Of a stretch of DNA of 18,675 nt, positions 1 to 7,963 are shown in pieces. The DNA comes from JAQGMV01 sp050260255 (GTDB lineage: Bacteria > Pseudomonadota > Gammaproteobacteria > Burkholderiales > SG8-41). Each line of letters begins with the position of its first letter. Positions within the stretch are counted from its first letter, which is position 1. Position numbers and translations under genes: made by a program. The stretch covers positions 1 through 18,675 of the forward strand of contig JBLNBW010000028.1 of assembly GCA_050260255.1 (NCBI GenBank). Direction: 5' to 3'. The notes beneath the pieces are model-generated. The model was not told where the DNA came from, searched no databases, and saw nothing but the letters and a program-made list of their open reading frames with translations.

Positions 1-833
1 GCGCGCTCGACGGCGATGCGGTCGTGGATCTCGCCGCGGCCGGGCTGCCGGTGAATGCGCAGGGCGACTTGATGGAGATCGTGCGCGGCGGCGACGTCGC
101 GCTGGAGCGCGTACGTCAGGCGGTGAAGGCGCCCTCCGCGGTGCGCTACAAGGTCGCGGAGGTGAAGGTAATGGCGCCGCTTCTCGCGCCGTCCAAGATC
201 ATCGCGGTGGGCCTGAACTACATCGATCACTGCAAAGAGGCGAACCTGCCGGTGCCGGCCGAGCCCGTCCTGTTCGCAAAGTTCCCGAATTCGATTACCG
301 GGCCGTACGACGATCTGTCGTGGCCGGAAGGCGTGACCAAGGAAGTCGATTACGAAGTGGAGCTCGGTGTCGTCATCGGCAAGCAGGGACGCGACATCGC
401 CGAGTCCGACGCGATGAGCTACGTCTTCGGCTACACGGTCGTCAACGACGTGTCCGCACGCGATCTGCAGTTCGCGAACGCGAAACAGTGGGATCGCGGC
501 AAGTCGCTCGATACGTTTTGCCCATGGGGCCCGTACATCGTGACCCGAGACGAGATCACCGATCCGCACAACTTGGGCGTGCGCACGATACTGAACGGGA
601 AGGAGATGCAGAATTCGAACACCAAGAATCTCATCTTCAATATTCCGAAAATCCTCGCCTACACGTCGCAGGGCACGACCCTGCTGCCCGGCGATCTCAT
701 CCCGACCGGCACGCCTTTCGGCGTGGGGTTCTCGCGCAATCCGCCGGTGTTCCTCAAGGACGGCGACGTGTGCGTGTGCGAGGTTGATCAGATCGGCGCG
801 ATCCGCAACCGCGTCCGGCTGGCGTCGAAGTGA
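1..833 (+). CDS. Fumarylacetoacetate hydrolase (FAH) family protein, 5' end cut by window
   Basis: The frame is open to the left edge (codons from base 3 read ALDGDAVVDLAAAG, typical of an FAH N-terminal region), so the true start lies outside the window; an in-frame GTG at 24 is probably internal. Residues are numbered here from that GTG. The lid dyad motif NYIDHCKE (His69, Glu72), the metal ligands in DYEVELGVVIG (Glu111, Glu113) and NDVSARDLQ (Asp142), the RGKSLDTFCP segment and the C-terminal GTPFGVG motif are all present. Members hydrolyse, decarboxylate or isomerise 2-oxo/2-hydroxy-dienoate acids with Mg2+ or Mn2+, in the cytosol. The exact substrate cannot be read from sequence; an acylpyruvase/oxaloacetate decarboxylase-like or catechol-pathway isomerase role is possible. 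The stop codon falls inside the first heptad of a repeat array. The gene converges on the aconitase arm and shares its terminator. Confidence 0.93.
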   Translation, partial: ALDGDAVVDLAAAGLPVNAQGDLMEIVRGGDVALERVRQAVKAPSAVRYKVAEVKVMAPLLAPSKIIAVGLNYIDHCKEANLPVPAEPVLFAKFPNSITGPYDDLSWPEGVTKEVDYEVELGVVIGKQGRDIAESDAMSYVFGYTVVNDVSARDLQFANAKQWDRGKSLDTFCPWGPYIVTRDEITDPHNLGVRTILNGKEMQNSNTKNLIFNIPKILAYTSQGTTLLPGDLIPTGTPFGVGFSRNPPVFLKDGDVCVCEVDQIGAIRNRVRLASK

Positions 834-957
834 GGAGGTTGGCGTGAGGCGAGAGGGGTGAAACCGCTCGCGCCGCTCGCGAAACAAAAAGCCCGCGCAG
901 TGCGCGGGCTTTTTGTTTACTCCCGACTCCTCACACCTTACGCCTTACCGCGAAGCG
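830..957. repeat. Heptad-repeat inverted element flanking a terminator
   Basis: From 830 the sequence falls in 7-nt units: GTGAGGA, GGTTGGC, GTGAGGC, GAGAGGG, then GTGAAAC (858-864). On the far side of the terminator the complementary units appear: ACTCCCG (919), ACTCCTC (926), ACACCTT (933), ACGCCTT (940), followed by ACCGCGAAGCGC (947-958). The two arms are roughly reverse complements, so the terminator sits at the centre of a larger imperfect palindrome. The same unit type and the CGCGAAGCGC word recur at 13141-13222, so this is a dispersed repeat family rather than chance. Seen directly; its function is unknown. Confidence 0.65.
882..918. terminator. Bidirectional intrinsic terminator
   Basis: There is a perfect 18-bp inverted repeat (882-899 and 901-918). 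It has a GC core (GCCCGCGC/GCGCGGGC) with an AGT turn, and is flanked by AAAAA on the left and TTTTT on the right. It therefore gives a GC stem followed by a U-tract in both directions. It lies between the convergent FAH-family gene and the distal aconitase gene and should terminate both. Confidence 0.93.
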
Positions 958-3654
958 CTATGCCGCCTGCGCGATGATCTCCCGCAGCACGTAGGGGAGA
1001 ATCCCGCCGTGCTTGAGATACTCCACTTCGATGCCGGTGTCGATGCGCAGCGTGAGCGGCACCTTCTTCGTGGTTCCGTCGGCACGCATGATCGTCATCG
1101 TCACGTCCTGCAGAGGCTTCACGTTGCCGCCTTCGATGCCCTCGATGGTGAAGGTCTCGGTGCCATCGATCCCCAGCGTCTTCACGTCGTCGCCCGGCTT
1201 GAACTGCAGCGGGACCACGCCCATGCCGATGAGGTTCGCGCGGTGGATACGCTCGAAGCTCTTCACGATGACCGCTTTGATGCCCAGCAGTTGGATGCCC
1301 TTGGCCGCCCAGTCGCGCGAGGAGCCCATGCCGAAGTCTTCGCCGCCGAAGATCACCAGCGGAGTATGCTTCGCGCGGTAGATTTCGGAGGCTTCGAAGA
1401 TCGTCATCTGCTCGCCGGTGGGCTGCACCTTGGTGATCGGGCCTTCGGTGCCGGGGGCCATGGCGTTGCGCAGGCGCACGTTCGCGAAGGTCCCGCGCAC
1501 CATCAACTCGTGGTTGCAGCGGCGCGTGCCGAAGTGGCCCCAGTCGCCCGTTGCGCCATAGCTTTCCAGCCACTTGCCCGCAGGCGTGCCCGGCTTGATC
1601 TTGGTGGACGGGCTGATGTGGTCGGTGGTGATCGAATCGCCGAGGATCGCGAGCGCGCGCGCACCCTTGATGTCCTCCACCTTGCCGAGCTGCTTAGTCA
1701 CACCCTCGAAGAACGGCGGCTCCTTGATGAACGTCGACTTCGGGTCCCACTGGTACACCGGACCTTTGATCGTCGGGATCGCGTCCCACAGCTTCTTGTT
1801 GCCCGAAAGATCGCTGTATTCCCGGCGGAAGTGCTCGGCATTCAGCGCGAACTTCATCATCGATGCCACTTCGGCGTCGCTCGGCCAGACGTCCTTCAGA
1901 TAGACCGGCTTGCCGTCGGCGCCGAGGCCGAGCGGATCCTGGGTGAGATCCGTGCGCACCGTGCCCTTGATGGCGTAGGCCACGACGAGGGCGGGGCTCG
2001 CGAGGTAGTTCGCACGCAGATTGGCGTGTACACGGGCTTCGAAGTTGCGGTTGCCGGAGAGCACCGCGCAGGTGACGAGATCCTGCGAGACCACGGCTTC
2101 CTCGATCTTTGCATCGAGCGGGCCGGCGGCGCCCATGCACGTCGTGCAGCCGTACGCCACCACGCCGAAACCGAGCTTCTCGAGATAGGGCAGCAGGCCG
2201 GCATCGCGCAGATAGTCGGTGACCACCCGGGAGCCCGGCGCGAGCGATGTTTTCACGCGCGAGCTGACGGTGAGTCCTTTTTCGGCCGCGCGCTTCGCCA
2301 GCAGGCCGGCGGCGAGCAGCAGAGCGGGATTCGACGTGTTCGTGCAGGAGGTGATCGACGCGATCAGCACGTCGCCATGGCCCACATCGAACTCGGGATG
2401 GCCCGAGGGGACGCGGCGGTTGAGATCGGCGGCGGGGCGGCCATAGCCGTTCTTCTCGGGCGGCGCCGAGAAGAGCTCGTCGAAGTTGCGGCCGAGGTCA
2501 GGCAGATTGACGCGATCCTGCGGACGCTTCGGGCCCGAGAGGCTGGGCACGATGGTGCCGAGATCGAGCTCGATCACTTCGCTGTAATCGATCTCGCCTT
2601 TCTCCGGCATGCCGAACATCTTCTGCGCACGATAGTAGTTCTCGATTGCGGAGACGAGCTCGGGCTCCCGACCGGTGGTGCGGAAGTAATCGAGCGTCTT
2701 CGCGTCCACCGGGAAGTAGCCCATGGTCGCGCCGTATTCCGGCGCCATGTTCGCCACCGTGCAGCGGTCGGCTGCAGTAAGGTTCGCAGCGCCTTCGCCG
2801 AAGAACTCGACGAACTTGCCGACGACTTTCGCCTTGCGCATGAGCTGCGTCACCGTGAGCGCGAGGTCGGTCGCCGTGACGCCTTCGCGCAGCTTCCCGG
2901 TGAGGTGACAGCCGACGACGTCGGGCGTGAGGAACGCATTGGGCTGGCCCAGCATGCCGGCTTCGGCCTCGATGCCGCCTACGCCCCACGCGACGACGCC
3001 GATGCCGTTCACCATCGTCGTGTGCGAGTCGGTGCCGAAAACCGTATCGGGGAACCAGATGCCGTCCTTCTCCCACACGCCGCGCGAGAGATACTCCATG
3101 TTGATCTGGTGGATGATGCCGTTGCCCGGCGGCACCACGCGCACCGTCTCGAACGCGCCCTGCGCCCACTTCACGAAGCGGTAGCGCTCGGCGTTCCTCT
3201 TGAACTCGATTTCCTGGTTGCGCTGCACGGCATCCGGCGCGTTGTGCACATCGATCTCGACCGAGTGATCGACGACCACGTCGACCGGTACGAGGGGCTC
3301 GACCTTGCCGGGCGAGACACCCTGTCGTTCAGCGGCGGCGCGCATTGCGGAAAGATCGTTCAGCGCGCCGAAGCCGATCAGGTCCTGCAGCACGATGCGC
3401 ACCACGACGAAAGGAATCTCGGTGGTGCGCTTGGCCGTAGGCTGCCACGCCGCGAGCGCCTTGACGTGCTCCTCGGTGACGCGCTTGCCGTCGCAATGGC
3501 GCACCAGCGCTTCGAGCACGACGCGGATGGAGCGTGGGAGCCGGGAGATCTTCCCGAGGCCCGCCTCCTCGAGCGCGGCGAGGGAATAGTACTTTCCCTT
3601 CTTGCCCGGCGAAGGCGCGAACTCGCGCAAAGCCTTGAATGTGTCTTGTGCCAT
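958..3654 (-). CDS. acnA: Aconitate hydratase, AcnA type (distal copy)
   Basis: 898-residue cytosolic [4Fe-4S] hydro-lyase interconverting citrate, cis-aconitate and isocitrate; because prpCD lie upstream it may also hydrate 2-methyl-cis-aconitate. Cluster ligands are Cys437 (SITSCTNTSNP) and Cys503/Cys506 (YGCTTCMG). Other active-site segments are VVVDHSV (Asp129-His130), GTDSHT (209-212), GNRNFEAR (534-541) and the swivel-domain GSSRDWAAKG loop (777-786). Length fits AcnA/IRP-type aconitases (about 890-900), not AcnB. I chose the ATG at 3654 because MAQDTFKALREF matches the family N-terminus; a GTG at 3693 would add 13 unlikely residues overlapping a hairpin. No strong ribosome-binding site is visible. 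It lies 72 nt after a second aconitase gene, with which it shares about 82% of residues over positions 205-310 by hand count. Last gene of the arm. Confidence 0.96.
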   Translation of the reverse strand: MAQDTFKALREFAPSPGKKGKYYSLAALEEAGLGKISRLPRSIRVVLEALVRHCDGKRVTEEHVKALAAWQPTAKRTTEIPFVVVRIVLQDLIGFGALNDLSAMRAAAERQGVSPGKVEPLVPVDVVVDHSVEIDVHNAPDAVQRNQEIEFKRNAERYRFVKWAQGAFETVRVVPPGNGIIHQINMEYLSRGVWEKDGIWFPDTVFGTDSHTTMVNGIGVVAWGVGGIEAEAGMLGQPNAFLTPDVVGCHLTGKLREGVTATDLALTVTQLMRKAKVVGKFVEFFGEGAANLTAADRCTVANMAPEYGATMGYFPVDAKTLDYFRTTGREPELVSAIENYYRAQKMFGMPEKGEIDYSEVIELDLGTIVPSLSGPKRPQDRVNLPDLGRNFDELFSAPPEKNGYGRPAADLNRRVPSGHPEFDVGHGDVLIASITSCTNTSNPALLLAAGLLAKRAAEKGLTVSSRVKTSLAPGSRVVTDYLRDAGLLPYLEKLGFGVVAYGCTTCMGAAGPLDAKIEEAVVSQDLVTCAVLSGNRNFEARVHANLRANYLASPALVVAYAIKGTVRTDLTQDPLGLGADGKPVYLKDVWPSDAEVASMMKFALNAEHFRREYSDLSGNKKLWDAIPTIKGPVYQWDPKSTFIKEPPFFEGVTKQLGKVEDIKGARALAILGDSITTDHISPSTKIKPGTPAGKWLESYGATGDWGHFGTRRCNHELMVRGTFANVRLRNAMAPGTEGPITKVQPTGEQMTIFEASEIYRAKHTPLVIFGGEDFGMGSSRDWAAKGIQLLGIKAVIVKSFERIHRANLIGMGVVPLQFKPGDDVKTLGIDGTETFTIEGIEGGNVKPLQDVTMTIMRADGTTKKVPLTLRIDTGIEVEYLKHGGILPYVLREIIAQAA

Positions 3655-3687
3655 GTTTCTTGATCGTTCTCGTGTTCGTTGATGTAG

Positions 3688-3716
3688 GGCCACCGGCGCG
3701 CTGCGCGCCGATGGCC
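3688..3716 (-). other. Intercistronic hairpin between the two aconitase genes
   Basis: Arms 3688-3701 and 3703-3716 pair over 14 positions with a single G-T wobble in one orientation and an extremely short turn (three bases if the innermost pair opens). No T-run follows on either strand, so it is not a standard intrinsic terminator. It may be an mRNA stability or processing element, or a pause site, between the two minus-strand aconitase genes. Confidence 0.6.
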
Positions 3717-3726
3717 GGTTCGTGCC

Positions 3727-6411
3727 TTACGCCGCCATGAGCTCGCGCAATACGTACGGCAGGATGCCGCCGTGCTTGAGGTACTCGACCTCGATCGGCG
3801 AATCGACGCGCAGCGTGACCGTGACGTTCTGCGTGGAGCCGTCCTTGCGGTGAATGACCAGCGTCACGTCCTGCATCGGCTTCACGTTGCCGCCGGCCAC
3901 ACCGATCAGATCGAACGTTTCCGTGCCGTCGATGCCGAGCGACTGGACGCTGTCGTTGCCCTTGAACTGACACGGCAGCACGCCCATGCCGACCAGGTTC
4001 GAACGGTGGATGCGCTCGTAGCCGCGCGCGACGATGACCTTGATGCCCAGCATCTGCGTGCCCTTCGCCGCCCAGTCGCGCGAGGAGCCGGTGCCGTATT
4101 CCTCGCCGCCGAAGACGAAGAGGGGCACGTTTTCCTTCTGGTACCGCATCGCGGCTTCGTACATCGTCATCTTGTCGCCGGACGGCTGGTGGATCGTGAC
4201 GCTGCCTTCCGAGCCGGGCACCAGCAGGTTCTTGATGCGCGGATTGGCGAATGCGCCGCGGACCATCACCTCATGGTTGGTGCGGCGCGAGCCGAAGCTC
4301 GAGAGGTCCTTGCTTCCGGCGGCGATGAGCCAGTCGCCGGCAAGCGTGCCCTTGCGGATCGGCGAGACCGGGCTGATGTGGTCGGTCGTGAGCGAATCGC
4401 CGTAGATGCCGATCGCGCGTCCTCCTTTGACGTCGTTCACCTTCGGCAGCTCGCGCTTGAAGCCTTCGAAGAGCGGCGGCTCGAGGAGATAGGTCGACTT
4501 CGGGTCCCACTGGAACAGCGCGCCTTTGGCTTCGGGAATCGCTTCCCACAGGTCTTTCGCGCCCGACAGATCGCCGTACTCGCGCTTGAAGTTCTCGCTG
4601 TTGGTGGCGAACTTCATCACCTCGGCGACTTCGGCCGGCGTGGGCCAGAGATCCTTCAAGTACACCGGCTTGCCGTTCTTGTCGTTGCCGATCGGGTCCT
4701 TGTTGGTGTCCTTCAGCACGGTGCCGGCGAGCGCGAACGCGACGACGAGCGGCGGGCTCATCAGGAAGTTCGCCTTAAGGCTCTGGTGCACGCGCGCTTC
4801 GAAGTTGCGGTTGCCGGAAAGCACGGCGCAGGTGATGAGGTCGTTCTTGACGACCGTCTCTTCGAGCTGGGCATCGAGCGGGCCGGCGAGGCCCATACAG
4901 GTCGTGCAGCCGTAGGCGACGACGTGGTAGCCGGTCTGCTCGAGATACGGCAGCAGGCCGGAATCGCGCAGATAGGCCGTCACCACTTTCGAGCCGGGGG
5001 CGAGCGAGGTCTTCACGCGTGGATTCGGCTTCATGCCCCGCTCGACAGCCTTCTTGGCGACCAGGCCGGCGGCGAGCAGCAGCCAGGGGTTGGACGTGTT
5101 CGTGCACGACGTGATCGCGGCGATCAGGATGTCGCCGTGGCCGACGTCCATGCCGTTCGGCACGGGCAGCCGCTTCGCGAGATCCGCAGCCGCCTTGCCG
5201 TAGCCGCCTTCCGCGACGGGCTTCGAGAAGAGCTCGGTGAAGCGCGCGCCGATGTTTTCGAGGTTGATCCGGTCCTGCGGACGCTTCGGGCCCGACGTGC
5301 TGGGACGCACGGTATCGAGGTCGAGCTCGACGACCTGCGTGTAGTCGATCTCGCCCTTTTTCGGGATGCCGAACATGCCCTGGGCCTTGAGATAGGACTC
5401 GATGGCGTCGACGTGCTGCTCGCGTCCCGTCATCCGGTAGTACTCGAGCGTCTTCTCGTCGACCGCGAAGAAGCCGCAGGTCGCGCCGTAATCGGGCGAC
5501 ATGTTGGCGACCGTCGCGCGGTCGGTGGGGGAGAGCGATGCAGCACCCTCGCCGAAGTATTCGACGAACTTGCCGACGACCTTGGTCTTGCGCAGCAGCT
5601 CGGTGACGGTCAGCACGAGGTCGGTCGCGGTGACGCCTTCACGGAGCTTGCCCGTCATGTGCACGCCGACCACATCCGGGGTGAGGAAGTAATAAGGCTG
5701 GCCCAGCATGCCGGCTTCCGCTTCGATGCCGCCCACGCCCCAGGCGAGCACGCCGATGCCGTTCACCATGGTCGTGTGCGAGTCCGTGCCGACGGCCGAG
5801 TCGGGATAGTAGACGCCGTCCTTCTCCCATACGCCGCGCGACAGGTACTCGAGGTTCACCTGATGGCAGATGCCGTTGCCGGGCGGCACGACGCGGATGC
5901 CGGAGAACGCCTGCTTCGCCCACTTGAGGAAGGTATAGCGCTCGCCGTTACGCTCGAATTCGATTTCCATGTTCTTGCGCAGTGCATCCGGCGAATTGTG
6001 CACGTCGACCACGACCGAGTGGTCGACGACCAGATCGACCGGCACCAGCGGCTCGATCTTGGTCGGATCGAACTTCTGGCGCTGCGCTTCCGCGCGCATC
6101 GCGGCAAAGTCGTTGAGCGCCGGGAAGCCCGCCATGTCCTGCAGCATGATGCGGGCAAGCACGAACGGCACTTCCTCGGTGCGCGGCGCGTTCGGCTTCC
6201 AGCCCGCCAGCGCGCGCACGGCGTCCTCGGTGATGCGCTTGCCGTCGTAATTGCGCAGCACGGATTCGAGCACGACGCGCAGGCTGACCGGCATGCGGCT
6301 CGTCTTGCCGAGGCCGGCTTTCTCGAGCGCGGCGAGTGAATAATAGACACCGGTCTTGCCGGATTTGAGCTTGAAAGTCTGGCGGGAATCGAAAAGATTA
6401 TGTTGGCTCAT
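3727..6411 (-). CDS. acnA: Aconitate hydratase, AcnA type (proximal copy)
   Basis: 894-residue AcnA-family aconitase with all expected residues: Cys436 (ITSCTNTSNP), Cys502 and Cys505 (YGCTTCMG) for the [4Fe-4S] cluster, DHS at 130-132, GTDSHT with Asp210/His212, GNRNFEAR (533-540) and GSSRDWAAKG (775-784). It catalyses citrate/isocitrate interconversion. Its position immediately after prpD suggests it may also convert 2-methyl-cis-aconitate to 2-methylisocitrate (inference). No prpF-like gene is adjacent, which argues against the AcnD/PrpF variant of the pathway. The start at 6411 (MSQHNLFDSRQTF) is the only sensible one. However, the ten bases between it and the upstream terminator T-run contain no Shine-Dalgarno sequence. 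It is clearly paralogous to the next gene downstream. Small differences (GATCGFF here, GATMGYF there) do not settle which copy prefers which substrate. Confidence 0.96.
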   Translation of the reverse strand: MSQHNLFDSRQTFKLKSGKTGVYYSLAALEKAGLGKTSRMPVSLRVVLESVLRNYDGKRITEDAVRALAGWKPNAPRTEEVPFVLARIMLQDMAGFPALNDFAAMRAEAQRQKFDPTKIEPLVPVDLVVDHSVVVDVHNSPDALRKNMEIEFERNGERYTFLKWAKQAFSGIRVVPPGNGICHQVNLEYLSRGVWEKDGVYYPDSAVGTDSHTTMVNGIGVLAWGVGGIEAEAGMLGQPYYFLTPDVVGVHMTGKLREGVTATDLVLTVTELLRKTKVVGKFVEYFGEGAASLSPTDRATVANMSPDYGATCGFFAVDEKTLEYYRMTGREQHVDAIESYLKAQGMFGIPKKGEIDYTQVVELDLDTVRPSTSGPKRPQDRINLENIGARFTELFSKPVAEGGYGKAAADLAKRLPVPNGMDVGHGDILIAAITSCTNTSNPWLLLAAGLVAKKAVERGMKPNPRVKTSLAPGSKVVTAYLRDSGLLPYLEQTGYHVVAYGCTTCMGLAGPLDAQLEETVVKNDLITCAVLSGNRNFEARVHQSLKANFLMSPPLVVAFALAGTVLKDTNKDPIGNDKNGKPVYLKDLWPTPAEVAEVMKFATNSENFKREYGDLSGAKDLWEAIPEAKGALFQWDPKSTYLLEPPLFEGFKRELPKVNDVKGGRAIGIYGDSLTTDHISPVSPIRKGTLAGDWLIAAGSKDLSSFGSRRTNHEVMVRGAFANPRIKNLLVPGSEGSVTIHQPSGDKMTMYEAAMRYQKENVPLFVFGGEEYGTGSSRDWAAKGTQMLGIKVIVARGYERIHRSNLVGMGVLPCQFKGNDSVQSLGIDGTETFDLIGVAGGNVKPMQDVTLVIHRKDGSTQNVTVTLRVDSPIEVEYLKHGGILPYVLRELMAA

Positions 6412-6421
6412 GGTTCAGGCT

Positions 6422-6447
6422 AAAAAAAGCGCCGGGGGTGCCGGCGC
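6422..6447 (-). terminator. Intrinsic terminator between prpD and the proximal aconitase gene
   Basis: On the minus strand a perfect 7-bp stem GCGCCGG/CCGGCGC with a 5-nt loop (CACCC) is followed by seven T residues. The stem begins five bases after the prpD stop codon, and the T-run ends ten bases before the aconitase start codon. It should end or attenuate transcription coming from prpC-prpD. Confidence 0.8.
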
Positions 6448-6452
6448 GGGTT

Positions 6453-7895
6453 TCAGATGACAAACAGGTCGACGAATTCGTTGACGGGAGTGGCCTCGAG
6501 CTTCTGCTGGTCCTGGCACAGCGCGAGTATGGCGTTGCGCTGCTTTTCGGCGAAACGGCGCGAAAGGTTGAGCTTGAACTTGCGTTCGAGCAGCGGCACC
6601 CCCTCTGCGCGGCGACGACGATGGCCGACGGGATATTCGACGACGATATTCTCGGTCTTCGTGCCATCCCTGAAGAACACCTGCACGGCGTTGGCGATGG
6701 AGCGCTTTTCCGGATCGAGATAATCCGCGCTCCATTGCTTGTTTTCGACGCATTCCATCTTGTCTCGCAGCGCATCGATGCGGGGATCGCGGGCGACCTC
6801 GTCCTCATAGTCCGCGGCCGTGAGCTGACCCTTGAGCAGGCCGATCGCGGTCATGTACTGAATGCAATGGTCCCGGTCCGCCGGATTGTAGAGCGGGCCC
6901 TTCTTGTCGATGATGCGGATCGCCGACTCGTGCGTCGTGATGACGATTTTCTGCACGTCGTCGACGCGATGCGCGAGCTGCGGATAGAGCCGGACGGCGG
7001 CTTCCACGGCAGTCTGAGCGTGGAATTCGGCAGGGAACGAGATCTTGAAGAGCACGTTCTCCATGACGTACGAGCCGTACGGCCGATCGAATTCGAACGG
7101 CTTGCCCTTGAACAGCACGTCGTAGAAGCCCCAGGTCTTCGCGGTGAGCGCCGAGGGATAGCCCATCTCGCCCTTCAACGCCATCAGCGCGAGACGGACG
7201 CCGCGGCTCGTTGCATCGCCAGCGGCCCAGGACTTGCGCGAGCCGGTGTTCGGCGAGTGACGGTACGTACGCAGCGACTGACCATCTATCCACGCGTTCG
7301 TAACCGCATTGACGATCTCGTCATGCGTGCCGCCCAGCATCTGCGCGCACACTGCGGTAGAGGCCACTTTGACGAGCACGACGTGATCGAGGCCCACGCG
7401 GTTGAAGCTGTTCTTGAGTGCGATCACACCCTGGATCTCGTGCGCCTTGATCATCGCGGTGAGCACGTCGCGCATGACGAGCGGCTTCTTGCCGGCCGCG
7501 ACCGCGTTGCGCGACAGCCAGTCCGCGGTGGCGAGTATCCCGCCCAGGTTGTCGGAGGGATGTCCCCATTCGGCGGCGAGCCAGGTGTCGTTGTAATCGA
7601 GCCAGCGGATCATGCAGCCGATGTTGAACGCCGCCGTGACCGGGTCGAGCTGATACGGCGTTCCCGGCACTTTGGCGCCGTTCGGCACGATGCTTCCCGG
7701 CACGATGGGCCCGAGCAGCTTGGTGCAGGCAGGGAAGAGCAGAGCCTCGAGGCCGCAGCCGAGCGTGTCCATGAGGCACAGCCGGGCGGTGTTGTACGCT
7801 TCGGCGCTTTCGATGCGGTGCTTCGCGACGTAGTCTGCGATGTCGGTGAGGACGCGGTCAGGCTCGGGGCGTACGTTGGAGGCGGCTTCGGACAT
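6453..7895 (-). CDS. prpD: 2-Methylcitrate dehydratase PrpD
   Basis: 480-residue MmgE/PrpD-family enzyme that dehydrates 2-methylcitrate to 2-methyl-cis-aconitate in the propionate-degrading methylcitrate cycle (cytosol). The protein matches remembered E. coli PrpD (483 aa) almost end to end. Conserved blocks include LDTLGCGLEAL, IRWLDYNDTWLAAEWGHPSD, QGVIALKNSFNRVGLDHV, RTYRHSPNTGSRKSWAAGD, GYPSALTAKTWGFYDVLFKG, YGSYVMENVLFKISFPAEFH and IRIIDKKGPLYNPADRDHCI, plus the C-terminal PVNEFVDLFVI. This places it in the true PrpD clade, not the broader MmgE/cis-aconitate group. The start at 7895 is supported by an AGGAAA site just upstream. It lies 94 nt after prpC and is followed within 5 nt by an intrinsic terminator, so it may close a prpC-prpD unit with only partial read-through into the aconitases. 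Confidence 0.97.
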   Translation of the reverse strand: MSEAASNVRPEPDRVLTDIADYVAKHRIESAEAYNTARLCLMDTLGCGLEALLFPACTKLLGPIVPGSIVPNGAKVPGTPYQLDPVTAAFNIGCMIRWLDYNDTWLAAEWGHPSDNLGGILATADWLSRNAVAAGKKPLVMRDVLTAMIKAHEIQGVIALKNSFNRVGLDHVVLVKVASTAVCAQMLGGTHDEIVNAVTNAWIDGQSLRTYRHSPNTGSRKSWAAGDATSRGVRLALMALKGEMGYPSALTAKTWGFYDVLFKGKPFEFDRPYGSYVMENVLFKISFPAEFHAQTAVEAAVRLYPQLAHRVDDVQKIVITTHESAIRIIDKKGPLYNPADRDHCIQYMTAIGLLKGQLTAADYEDEVARDPRIDALRDKMECVENKQWSADYLDPEKRSIANAVQVFFRDGTKTENIVVEYPVGHRRRRAEGVPLLERKFKLNLSRRFAEKQRNAILALCQDQQKLEATPVNEFVDLFVI

Positions 7896-7941
7896 GGCTT
7901 TTCCTGCGGTTTTTCACGCGCGATTGAATCATAAAATGAGA

Positions 7942-7963
7942 TGAATAGATCGAATACTATTCA
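7942..7963. promoter_or_regulatory. Candidate operator (inverted repeat) in the prpC-prpD gap
   Basis: Seven-base arms TGAATAG and CTATTCA are separated by an 8-nt spacer, in an AT-rich patch of an otherwise GC-rich locus. A TATGAT hexamer (a -10-like match on the minus strand) lies just downstream toward prpD, but no convincing -35 accompanies it. This could be a regulator site giving prpD its own control, or a weak mRNA hairpin. The dyad is seen directly; the function is a guess. Confidence 0.35.

Noticed and set aside
913..3663. A 916-codon open frame on the plus strand opposite the distal aconitase gene
   Set aside because: Its composition is rich in Arg, His, Asp and Val, as expected when a GC-rich gene is read antisense in the frame that mirrors its codons. 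There is no recognisable domain or ribosome-binding site, and the opposite strand is unmistakably aconitase.
3655..3693. GTG start at 3693 for the distal aconitase
   Set aside because: It would add MALHQRTRERSRN, unlike AcnA N-termini, and would place the start inside a strong hairpin. ATG at 3654 gives a normal N-terminus.
3772..6339. An 855-codon open frame opposite the proximal aconitase gene
   Set aside because: Same antisense artefact. It mirrors the frame over the first aconitase because the two genes are paralogs, so the repeat of the pattern is not independent evidence.
3727..6411. Assigning the proximal aconitase as AcnD (Fe/S 2-methylcitrate dehydratase)
   Set aside because: A true PrpD is present, no prpF-like gene is adjacent, and segments such as ANMSPDYGATCGFF match AcnA rather than what I recall of AcnD.
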